From JANYJJ01 sp038241115 (GTDB lineage: Bacteria > Pseudomonadota > Gammaproteobacteria > Burkholderiales > Burkholderiaceae_C): 6,829 nucleotides of DNA. The translations under genes were made by a program, and so were the position numbers. Position 1 is the first letter of the stretch; each line of letters starts with the position of its first letter. The stretch is from NCBI GenBank assembly GCA_038241115.1, contig JBBRGA010000172.1:1-6829 (forward strand), written 5' to 3'. The notes beneath the pieces were generated by a model, which saw only the letters and a program-made list of their open reading frames with translations, was not told the origin of the DNA and did not search any database. Positions 1-5,721 of this stretch are shown in pieces.

Positions 1-29
1 GTACTGGAGGCTGCGCTAGACTGATTTGC

Positions 30-974
30 ATGACATCTCGCTCCACCCCCACCAACACCGCCCACACCAGCAGCGCGAGCCGCGCCGCCCAAGAAGCCAA
101 AGGCCTTTGGTACGGCCTGCTGGCTGTGGTGATTTTTGCCATGACCACGCCCATGACACGCTTGGCCGTGGGCCCCGCGCTTGACCCGCAGCTGCCTCCG
201 CTGTTCGTCACCGCGGGCCGTGCTGCGTTGGCGGGCTTGCTCAGCGTGGGCTACTTGTTGCTCACCCAGGGCAAACGTCCGCCGCGCGCGCTGTGGCCCT
301 TGATTGCCGTTTGCAGCTTGGGCACCGTGGTGGGCTTCCCCTTGTTTTTGGCGCTGGCTTTGCGGCATGTGGACGCCATGCACGCGGCCGTCATCACCGG
401 CATGCTGCCGCTGGCCACTGCCGTGGCCGCAGCGTTTTCGCTCAGACAACGCCCCTCTAACGGCTTTTGGGTATGCGCGGTAGTTGGCTTTGGCCTTGTG
501 CTGTCCTTTGCGGCGCTGCAAGGTGGCGGCACCTTGAGCGGGGCCGACGGCTTGTTGTTGTTGGCGGTGGCTAGCGCAGCCATCGGCTACGTGGCAGGCG
601 CGCGTCTGTCAGCCCACATGAGCGCCGAGCACGTCATCTGTTGGGTGCTGGTGATGACCTTGCCGCTGACCGTGCCTGCCGCGCTGGCCAATTGGCCGGT
701 TCAGGCGGTGCGTGCGTCCAGCTGGCTGGGTTTTGGCTACGTCACTTTGTTTTCAATGTGGCTTGGCTTTTTTGCCTGGTACCGCGGGCTGGCTCTGGGC
801 GGCACGGTGCGTGTGAGCCAGGTGCAATTGGTGCAGCCGTTTTTTGCCTTGCTGTTTGCGGTGCCGGTGTTGGGTGAGAGCTTGCAGCCGCTGACTGTGC
901 TGTTTTCTTTGGCGGTGATTGCCACTGTCTTCATCGGCAAAAAAATGCCAGTCAACTCTAGGAGCGCCGCATGA
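30..974 (+). CDS. EamA/DMT-superfamily membrane transporter
   Basis: A 314-residue inner-membrane protein with about ten hydrophobic segments in two homologous halves. The first EamA repeat is at roughly residues 26-137 and the second at roughly 172-303. The second half has the typical family sequence in which a Gln-Pro-Phe-Phe stretch (269-272) is followed by a hydrophobic run and Leu-Gly-Glu (281-283). Length is normal for the drug/metabolite transporter superfamily, whose studied members mostly export amino acids or metabolites; the substrate cannot be read from sequence. A polar N-terminal tail rich in Ser, Thr and Ala (1-24) precedes helix 1. The ATG at 30 is used, but the frame is open to the left edge and the GGAGG at 6-10 is too far away to fit this ATG well, so the true start could be elsewhere. 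Its stop overlaps the next gene, implying one transcript with the aminotransferase. Family is confident; substrate and direction are inferred. Confidence 0.9.
   Translation: MTSRSTPTNTAHTSSASRAAQEAKGLWYGLLAVVIFAMTTPMTRLAVGPALDPQLPPLFVTAGRAALAGLLSVGYLLLTQGKRPPRALWPLIAVCSLGTVVGFPLFLALALRHVDAMHAAVITGMLPLATAVAAAFSLRQRPSNGFWVCAVVGFGLVLSFAALQGGGTLSGADGLLLLAVASAAIGYVAGARLSAHMSAEHVICWVLVMTLPLTVPAALANWPVQAVRASSWLGFGYVTLFSMWLGFFAWYRGLALGGTVRVSQVQLVQPFFALLFAVPVLGESLQPLTVLFSLAVIATVFIGKKMPVNSRSAA
960..964 (+). promoter_or_regulatory. ribosome binding site of the aminotransferase gene
   Basis: AGGAG lies six bases before the ATG at 971 and inside the last codons of the transporter gene. It fixes the aminotransferase start and, with the four-base ATGA overlap at 971-974, points to translational coupling of the two genes. 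Confidence 0.75.
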
Positions 975-2143
975 CCTTCACCCTGGCGCGTCGCGCCGAG
1001 CGCATGAACCCGTCGGTGATCCGTGAGATTTTGAAAATCACCGAGCGCCCCGGCATCATTTCGCTGGCGGGCGGCTTGCCTTCGCCCGACACCTTTCCAG
1101 TGCAGGCGCTGCGCGACGCCAGCGAAAAGGTGTTGCGCGACCAGCCGCGCGAAGCCCTGCAATACGCGGCGAGCGAAGGCTACGGCCCGCTGTGCGATTG
1201 GGTGGTGGGCGAGTTGGCCGCCCACGGCCACACTGTTTCGTCTGACCAGGTACTCATCACCACCGGCTCGCAGCAGGGCCTCGACTTGGTCGGCAAGATA
1301 TTGATCGACGCCGGCAGCCGCGTGGCCGTGGAGTCGCCCACTTACCTGGGTGCGCTGCAAGCCTTCAATCCTTACGAGCCCGAGTTCACGGCCGTGGCTT
1401 GCGACGCTGACGGCCCGCTGCCCGAGCAACTGGACGCGGTGGTCGACGCGCGGTTTTTGTACCTCACGCCCAACTTCCAAAACCCCAGCGGCCGCTGCAT
1501 GACCGAAGCGCGCCGTGCTGCTTTGGCCAGCGCTGCGCAGCGCATCAGCCTTCCATTGGTCGAAGACAACCCCTACGGCGACCTGTGGTTTGACGCACCC
1601 CCGCCGCCGCCCTTGGCCGCGCGCTGGGGCGAAGGCGTGGTCTACCTCGGGTCGTTCTCCAAAGTGCTGGCGCCCGGCTTGCGCCTCGGCTACGTGGTGG
1701 CGCCCAAGCCGCTCATGCCCAAACTTCTGCAAGCCAAACAGGCCAGCGACTTGCACACGCCGGGCTACAACCAGCGAGTTGTTTATGAGGTGATCCGCAA
1801 CGGCTTTTTGCGCGACCACGTGCCGCAAATACGCGGGTTGTACAAGGCCAGGCGTGACGCGATGCAACGCGCTTTGTTGCACCACATGCCGGCGTGTTGT
1901 CACTGGCAGGTGCCCAGCGGCGGGATGTTTTTTTGGATTGAGTTGCCCGAAGGTGTGGACGCCACCGCCCTGTTGCCGAAGGCGGTTGAGCTGGGCATGG
2001 CGTTTGTGCCGGGCTTTCCGTTTTACGCCTCTGCGCCCAAGCTGAACACGCTGCGCTTGTCGTTTGTGACGGTGTCCGAGGGGTTGATTGGGGATGGGGT
2101 GGAGATGCTGGCGCGTGCTTTGGGTGAAGTGGTTTCAGTTTGA
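971..2143 (+). CDS. PLP-dependent aminotransferase, LysN/2-aminoadipate type (class I/II)
   Basis: A 390-residue cytoplasmic fold-type I aminotransferase of the subgroup holding 2-aminoadipate aminotransferase (LysN) and the catalytic domains of MocR regulators. Visible landmarks are the N-terminal Ser-Leu-Ala-Gly-Gly-Leu-Pro (31-37), Thr-Gly-Ser-Gln-Gln (98-102) for the cofactor phosphate, Asn-Pro-Ser-Gly (171-174), Glu-Asp-Asn-Pro-Tyr (198-202) with the Asp that contacts the pyridine nitrogen, Gly-Ser-Phe-Ser-Lys (227-231) with Lys231 as the expected Schiff-base lysine, and Leu-Arg-Leu-Ser-Phe (361-365) with Arg362 as the expected carboxylate-binding residue. No DNA-binding domain precedes it, so it is a free enzyme rather than a MocR regulator. 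Members accept varied 2-amino acids (aminoadipate, aromatic, branched-chain), so the substrate is open. It starts inside the stop of the EamA transporter gene, suggesting both handle the same amino compound. Length and motifs look intact. Confidence 0.93.
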   Translation: MTFTLARRAERMNPSVIREILKITERPGIISLAGGLPSPDTFPVQALRDASEKVLRDQPREALQYAASEGYGPLCDWVVGELAAHGHTVSSDQVLITTGSQQGLDLVGKILIDAGSRVAVESPTYLGALQAFNPYEPEFTAVACDADGPLPEQLDAVVDARFLYLTPNFQNPSGRCMTEARRAALASAAQRISLPLVEDNPYGDLWFDAPPPPPLAARWGEGVVYLGSFSKVLAPGLRLGYVVAPKPLMPKLLQAKQASDLHTPGYNQRVVYEVIRNGFLRDHVPQIRGLYKARRDAMQRALLHHMPACCHWQVPSGGMFFWIELPEGVDATALLPKAVELGMAFVPGFPFYASAPKLNTLRLSFVTVSEGLIGDGVEMLARALGEVVSV

Positions 2144-2163
2144 GTTTGAGTTGTGTTGTGTTG
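2137..2163 (+). repeat. short tandem repeat across the aminotransferase stop codon
   Basis: Two AGTTTG units (2137-2148) are followed by AGTTG and two TGTTG units (2149-2163). The TGA stop at 2141-2143 lies inside the array, so the last codons of the enzyme are repeat-derived. The run is G/T-rich and unlike the coding sequence on its left. It may be slippage-prone simple sequence; no function is visible. Confidence 0.45.
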
Positions 2164-2187
2164 CGTCACGGTGAACAGAAGCCACAC

Positions 2188-2333
2188 CCCGTTCGGGCTG
2201 AAGTATCAAAGCCCTGCTGTGTGCTTCGCTTGCCGTGACCGGGCAGGCGCTTTTGAAGTTTCGGCCCCCGCGCGTTCGCCGCATGCGCACACTCAAACCA
2301 AAGAGCAGGACTTCGATACCTCAGCCCGAACGG
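2188..2333. repeat. REP-like inverted repeat in the convergent spacer, possible bidirectional transcription stop
   Basis: The left arm (2188-2218) and right arm (2304-2333, taken with its first base as a 31-bp arm ending in GAACGGG) are inverted copies matching at 28 of 31 positions and separated by 85 bp. The left arm begins CCCGTTCGGGCTGA and the right arm ends TCAGCCCGAACGGG. A further GTGTGC (2219-2224) and GCACAC (2287-2292) can continue the pairing inward. The bases just outside the left arm, CCACAC, are echoed by GTGTGTGG right of the other arm. The element lies between the ends of two convergent genes, where a large hairpin could block read-through from both sides. No strong T-run follows, so a classical intrinsic terminator is not shown. 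The same family recurs at 3485-3509 and 3546-3606. Confidence 0.8.
2227..2254 (+). terminator. weak candidate terminator hairpin after the aminotransferase gene
   Basis: CGCTTGCC (2227-2234) pairs with GGCAGGCG (2242-2249) with one G-T wobble around a seven-base loop, and is followed by CTTTT. The T-run is short and the hairpin lies 84 bases past the stop codon, inside the loop of the larger inverted repeat. It could be a weak terminator for the + strand operon or simply part of the repeat element. Confidence 0.25.
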
Positions 2334-2375
2334 GCTGTAGGTGTGTGGTACGTTGCGCAAGAGCACACGCAAAAA

Positions 2376-3323
2376 TCAAAGCCCCGTTCCTTCAGCGATC
2401 CCCAAGTGCAAATTCATAGACTGCACCGCAGCCCCGCTGGCCCCTTTGCCCAAGTTGTCCAAGCGGGCCATCAGCATCACCTGGCTGTCGTTTGCGAACA
2501 CAAACAGGTCCACCCGATTCGTGTCGTTGCAAGCCTGCACGTCAAAAAAGCCATCCTCCAGCGTCGCCGGATCGCGCAGCGGCATCACGCGGATGAAGCG
2601 TTCGCCGGCATAGTGCGCAGCCAGAGCCGCATGCAAGCCTTCGGCTGAGCTGCCCGCCTTCAACTGCGACAAATGCAGCGGCACGCTCACCGACAGGCCC
2701 TTGTAAAAGTTGCCCACGATGGGGTGGAACAGCGGCTTCGCTGTCAGCCCGGTGTGCGCCATCATTTCGGGCAGGTGCTTGTGCGCCAGGCTCAGCGCAT
2801 AGGGCCGTGGTGAGGCTAGTTTGGGGTCGCCGCCTGCCTCGTATTGCTCGATCATTTTTTTGCCACCGCCCGAGTAGCCGCTGATCGAGGTGGCCGTGGT
2901 CGGCAAGTCTGCGGGCACCCAACCCGCATCGACCAGTGGCCGCATCAGCAAGATGAAAGCGCTGGCATGGCAACCGGGGTTGGCGATGCGCTTGCTGGCG
3001 CGCAGTTTGTCGCGCTGGCCCGCTGCCAACTCAGGCAAACCAAATGCCCAACCGGGCACCGTGCGGTGTGCCGTGCTGGCGTCAATCAGGCAAGTTTTGG
3101 CGTTCGTAACCAGAGCCGCAGCCTCGACGGCGGCGGCGTCGGGCAGGCACAAAAAAGACACATCTGAGGCGTTTAACAAGCGTGCGCGCCCGGCGGCGTC
3201 TTTGCGCATGTCGGGGGCGATGCGCAGCACTTCAATGTCGGCGCGCTGAGCCAGATATTCATGAATGCGCAGTCCGGTGGTGCCTTCTTGCCCGTCAACA
3301 AAAACCTTGAAGGTGGCGGTCAT
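2376..3323 (-). CDS. argC: N-acetyl-gamma-glutamyl-phosphate reductase, type 2 (short form)
   Basis: A 315-residue cytoplasmic enzyme for the third step of arginine synthesis: NADPH-dependent reduction of N-acetylglutamyl-5-phosphate to N-acetylglutamate 5-semialdehyde. The N-terminal nucleotide-binding loop Gly-Gln-Glu-Gly-Thr-Thr-Gly is at 11-17. The catalytic cysteine is Cys118 in Asn-Pro-Gly-Cys-His-Ala (115-120). Other family landmarks are Asp-Ala-Ser-Thr-Ala-His-Arg (81-87), Gly-Tyr-Ser-Gly-Gly-Gly-Lys (149-155), His-Lys-His-Leu-Pro-Glu (181-186) and Leu-Asp-Asn-Leu-Gly-Lys-Gly-Ala-Ser-Gly (288-297). The length, about 30 residues shorter than the E. coli-type enzyme, and the opening Phe-Lys-Val-Phe-Val-Asp-Gly mark the type 2 subfamily. 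The ATG is preceded by AAAGAAAG as a weak ribosome site. No other arg gene is visible here. The 458-bp upstream spacer suggests its own promoter rather than transcription from the upstream gene; no clear promoter hexamers could be assigned. Confidence 0.96.
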   Translation of the reverse strand: MTATFKVFVDGQEGTTGLRIHEYLAQRADIEVLRIAPDMRKDAAGRARLLNASDVSFLCLPDAAAVEAAALVTNAKTCLIDASTAHRTVPGWAFGLPELAAGQRDKLRASKRIANPGCHASAFILLMRPLVDAGWVPADLPTTATSISGYSGGGKKMIEQYEAGGDPKLASPRPYALSLAHKHLPEMMAHTGLTAKPLFHPIVGNFYKGLSVSVPLHLSQLKAGSSAEGLHAALAAHYAGERFIRVMPLRDPATLEDGFFDVQACNDTNRVDLFVFANDSQVMLMARLDNLGKGASGAAVQSMNLHLGIAEGTGL

Positions 3324-3396
3324 GGTTTACTTTCTTTTTGTCTTGGCCCTCGAGAATAAAGCAGGTGCTGCTCGCGGCGGGTTGTGGTTTCAACGC

Positions 3397-3446
3397 GCCG
3401 CGCCACGCCTGGCCGAGCCGAGCCGAGCCACGCCACGCCACGCCAC
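3397..3446. repeat. array of ten GCCNN pentamers upstream of argC
   Basis: Ten consecutive 5-bp units read, in order on the + strand: GCCGC, GCCAC, GCCTG, then GCCGA three times, then GCCAC four times. The identical runs at 3412-3426 and 3427-3446 are the kind of tract that can change length by slippage. The array sits 74-123 bases before the argC start codon, where a change in unit number would alter promoter spacing or leader length. No such effect is shown by the sequence alone. Confidence 0.85.
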
Positions 3447-3473
3447 GTGCATCGCGTGCATCGCGCGCATCAC
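3447..3473. repeat. three 9-bp tandem units next to the pentamer array
   Basis: GTGCATCGC occurs twice in a row (3447-3464), followed by the variant GCGCATCAC (3465-3473). A lone GCCAC (3474-3478) follows, matching the last pentamer type, which suggests the nonamers expanded within the pentamer array. Confidence 0.75.
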
Positions 3474-3484
3474 GCCACCCTTGC

Positions 3485-3509
3485 CCCGTTCGCACTAAGG
3501 TACCGAAGG
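3485..3509. repeat. decayed single half-site of the REP-like family
   Basis: These 25 bases match the arm at 3546-3570 at 22 positions and begin CCCGTTCGCACTAAGG. No inverted partner lies nearby, so this copy cannot form the long hairpin. It looks like a remnant of an older paired element. Confidence 0.7.
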
Positions 3510-3545
3510 CTGCGTTCGGTTCAGCAAACAACCTCCAAACCACAC

Positions 3546-3606
3546 CCCGTTCGCCCTGAGGTATCGAAGGGCCAGCACAACCCTTCGATACCTCAGGGCG
3601 AACGGG
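3546..3606. repeat. perfect 26-bp inverted repeat with a 9-nt loop (REP-like)
   Basis: The arms 3546-3571 and 3581-3606 are exact reverse complements and the spacer 3572-3580 is CCAGCACAA. The left arm begins CCCGTTCGCCCTGAGG and the right arm ends CTCAGGGCGAACGGG. The 14 bases at 3540-3553 are identical to 2182-2195 beside the other palindrome, showing the repeat unit extends past the hairpin arm. Any RNA from either strand would form a very stable stem. It lies between two co-directional - strand genes, where it could end, protect or trim the upstream message. No T-run follows on either strand. Confidence 0.9.
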
Positions 3607-3607
3607 T

Positions 3608-3702
3608 CGGGGTGGCGCGAACAGCTTGGGTTGAAGCGAACGGGGCCGGGTAGCGCGACCAGATCGGGGTGGCGCAAACGGGACGAGGAAGCGCGAACAG
3701 AT
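3608..3702. repeat. block of about five degenerate 19-bp tandem units
   Basis: Units start near 3608, 3628, 3647, 3665 and 3684, with lengths of 20, 19, 18, 19 and 19 bases. Most resemble CGGGGTGGCGCGAACAGAT, and the GCGCGAAC core or a one-base variant is the best-kept part. The block abuts the right end of the perfect palindrome, whose outer end (GAACGGGTCGGGGTGG) resembles the unit. It may have grown from that end by duplication. Confidence 0.6.
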
Positions 3703-3781
3703 CGCAATAGCTCGAGCGGCCAGGGTTCGTGCGAACTTGACCTCGGTGCGGTCAGCGCAGTGGACCTGAATGCGCGCCCCA

Positions 3782-5641
3782 TCACTTGAAATCTCGATAC
3801 CCAAACTCCTGCATTTGCGGCGCGCATTGAAACGGCACCACCGCGCTGGCCGCCAAGGGCACGCCACAAGCCTCGAAGAAAGGCTGCGCATCGACGTTGC
3901 GGAATTCAATCAATCGCTGGGCAATGGCGCGAGCGCGTGGCGTGTCGCCGACCTCGTTGAACGCGGTGGCCCAAGTGGTCATCAAGCGGGTGTCCAACAG
4001 GTAATGCGACGCCACTTTGAACGACGCCATCTCGTCCGATGGCCGTGCCGCGCTGGTGACGGCCGCGTAGTGGGCGTGGTGGTCAAAAAACCAGCTGCGC
4101 TTGCCCTCGCTGATGCGCTGCTCCAGCGGCGCTGCGTTGTCACCGGGGCTGAAAATCACCACCACGCGAAGGTAGTCGTACAGCGCCGCCACCGAGCCGC
4201 CCAGCATCAGCAGCGATGCCAGCACCGCGGGGCGTGACGTCCCCAAGGCGCGCAACGCCCCCGCGGAGCGCGTTCGATCCGGCACGCCGCCGATGATCGT
4301 CACGCTGACGTTCTTTGCTTGCCCCAGGCAAAGCCCCAACGCAAACGCCGTCGGTAGTAAAAAGTAGGCGTACCACAGCGGATATTCCAACTGGCTGTGC
4401 AGCGCAATCATCAACACCATCATGAATGCCGAAGTTCGCATGGCAGCGGGCATGGCTGTGTCGGTGTTGGTGGTGTTTCGGCTGCCTTGCCATGCCCGCC
4501 ACATTGCAAACATCAACAGCGACAGCACCAGCACCGCCATCGGCACACCCAGCTCCACCGCAAACTGCAAGGGCAGGTTGTGGGTGTGATCGAAGAAGGC
4601 ATGTGGTCGCTTTGGGAAAGGCGTCAACGACCATGCCAAATTGAACTCCCCGAAGCCCACGCCGAACCACGGATGCTGCGCAATCAACTCCAGCGTGTTG
4701 GCCCAAATGCCAAAGCGCGAGCTCGACATGTCGCCGTCGGCCGTCAAGCGCGCCGCGCCGCCAAACACCTGGTGGCTCTCACGCGCCCACTCGGTCAGCC
4801 CCAACCAACACAGCGCATACACCAGCGGCGACAGCAGCAGCATGGCCCGCACCGCGCGCGGCCTCTGCCTGTCCAGCGCGCCCCACAGCGCCAGCACGAT
4901 CACGCCCAGCGTGCCGGTGCGCGAGGCGCTCAGCACCAAGCCCAACATAAACAGGCTTCCCAACAAAGCGGTTGAAAAAACCACCAGTTTGCGGCGGGCG
5001 TGGTCTGTGCCGTCCTGACGCCGACCCCATCCCCATCCCGTCTCCAGCATCCACACCAACGCCACCGCTGCCCACAGCAGCAGACTGCTCAGGTGATTGG
5101 GTTGCCGCAAATTGCCGCTGGCCCGCCCTGGCACCGAGGCGGTGGCTATCCATTGCCCATCGGCCCACTGCGGCGCAAACACCTGCACCATGCCAACCAG
5201 CGTGTTGAGCACGCCGGTGAAGATCAAGGCCATGCAGAACGCGTTGAAAGCAGCGGCACCATGGCCTGCCTGCGCCACCGCTGCGGCCAGCCACAACAGC
5301 AACATCGCCGAGGCGATCATGCCAACGGCCGACAGCGCCAAGCCTGACGGCAACGCGGCAAAGTGCCATGAGCCGACGACGCAAATGATCAGCAGCACCA
5401 ACGCGCCAAGCGCCGCAGCCAACGCCCCGCGCAGTCGCGGCGAAGTGAGCTGCACCGTCGCTGACATCACCAAGGCCACCGCCGCCCAACCCATCAACGA
5501 AGCCGCTTGATTCAGAAAAGTGGCAGACGGCGCCAGGTTGAACGCCAGCAGATTGGGAACGGCGACCGCCATGCCCACAGTGGCCAGCCAAAGGGCGCGG
5601 ATGTCAGCCTTGAGCGCGGGAGCGGTGATTTGCATGGGCAT
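3782..5641 (-). CDS. Wzy/O-antigen ligase-family membrane protein, PglL-like O-oligosaccharyltransferase
   Basis: A 619-residue polytopic inner-membrane protein with about eleven hydrophobic segments, a large periplasmic loop before residue 356 and a soluble C-terminal tail (about 497-619). Family landmarks are Arg-Gln-Pro-Asn-His-Leu (179-184), Ser-Ala-Ser-Arg-Thr-Gly (238-243), His-Thr-His-Asn (352-355) in the large loop, and His-Ser-Gln-Leu-Glu-Tyr-Pro-Leu-Trp-Tyr (415-424). The last is typical of PglL/Wzy_C_2 proteins. Known relatives move lipid-linked glycan onto pilin or other periplasmic proteins, or onto lipid A core, or polymerise O-units; the loop histidine region is implicated in catalysis. 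The PglL-like reading fits the motifs best, but ligase or polymerase cannot be excluded. No pilin or glycan-synthesis gene is adjacent, so the acceptor is unknown. GAGAAAA just before the ATG at 5641 favours it over the second ATG two codons later. It lies 80 bp after hipA on the same strand. Confidence 0.86.
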   Translation of the reverse strand: MPMQITAPALKADIRALWLATVGMAVAVPNLLAFNLAPSATFLNQAASLMGWAAVALVMSATVQLTSPRLRGALAAALGALVLLIICVVGSWHFAALPSGLALSAVGMIASAMLLLWLAAAVAQAGHGAAAFNAFCMALIFTGVLNTLVGMVQVFAPQWADGQWIATASVPGRASGNLRQPNHLSSLLLWAAVALVWMLETGWGWGRRQDGTDHARRKLVVFSTALLGSLFMLGLVLSASRTGTLGVIVLALWGALDRQRPRAVRAMLLLSPLVYALCWLGLTEWARESHQVFGGAARLTADGDMSSSRFGIWANTLELIAQHPWFGVGFGEFNLAWSLTPFPKRPHAFFDHTHNLPLQFAVELGVPMAVLVLSLLMFAMWRAWQGSRNTTNTDTAMPAAMRTSAFMMVLMIALHSQLEYPLWYAYFLLPTAFALGLCLGQAKNVSVTIIGGVPDRTRSAGALRALGTSRPAVLASLLMLGGSVAALYDYLRVVVIFSPGDNAAPLEQRISEGKRSWFFDHHAHYAAVTSAARPSDEMASFKVASHYLLDTRLMTTWATAFNEVGDTPRARAIAQRLIEFRNVDAQPFFEACGVPLAASAVVPFQCAPQMQEFGYRDFK

Positions 5642-5671
5642 ATTTTCTCAGGGCGCGCAGCAAGCGAAATT

Positions 5672-5692
5672 CGGCGCAGCCTTATCGCGCCG
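5672..5692 (-). terminator. weak hairpin between hipA and the oligosaccharyltransferase gene
   Basis: On the - strand CGGCGC and GCGCCG form a six-base stem around a nine-base loop, followed by AATTTCG. It lies 30 bases past the hipA stop in the 80-bp spacer. The T-run is too short for a confident intrinsic terminator; partial attenuation is possible. A smaller GCCG-GCTT-CGGC hairpin overlaps it at 5689-5700. Confidence 0.25.
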
Positions 5693-5721
5693 GCTTCGGC
5701 AAACGAGTCCCAAAAAGGCGA

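Larger units (their letters stand above)
3324..3781. other. 458-bp repeat-filled spacer between argC and the oligosaccharyltransferase gene
   Basis: No believable gene lies here. Frames that stay open across it are made of low-complexity, repeat-derived peptide. In order it holds the argC leader, a pentamer array, three 9-bp units, a decayed half palindrome, a perfect 26-bp inverted repeat and a block of degenerate 19-bp units, each listed separately. The last 79 bases (3703-3781), just past the end of the oligosaccharyltransferase gene, show only a small palindrome, GTTCG-TG-CGAAC, at 3725-3736. The argC promoter should lie in this spacer or in the array, but I could not identify it. Confidence 0.7.

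Noticed and set aside
737..1903. 388-codon open frame on the - strand opposite the aminotransferase
   Set aside because: It is antisense to a gene with full catalytic motifs, is rich in Arg, Gln, His and Ala as expected from the complement of GC-rich coding DNA, and shows no domain.
2153..2648. Several short open frames across the convergent spacer
   Set aside because: They are translations of the palindrome arms (peptides such as PFGLRYRS and RPEVSKG-like strings) or run antisense into argC; such repeat-encoded small proteins are common misannotations.
3397..3509. Possible CRISPR-like array
   Set aside because: The repeats are 5-9 bp and contiguous without unique spacers, and no cas gene is present.
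3295..3909. 204-codon - strand open frame spanning the argC to oligosaccharyltransferase spacer
   Set aside because: It overlaps both neighbouring genes and its middle is translated pentamer array and palindrome, giving low-complexity Arg/Ala peptide rather than a protein.
4397..4975. 192-codon + strand open frame inside the oligosaccharyltransferase gene
   Set aside because: Composition is dominated by His, Gln and Arg from the opposite strand of a hydrophobic coding region; no motif is present.
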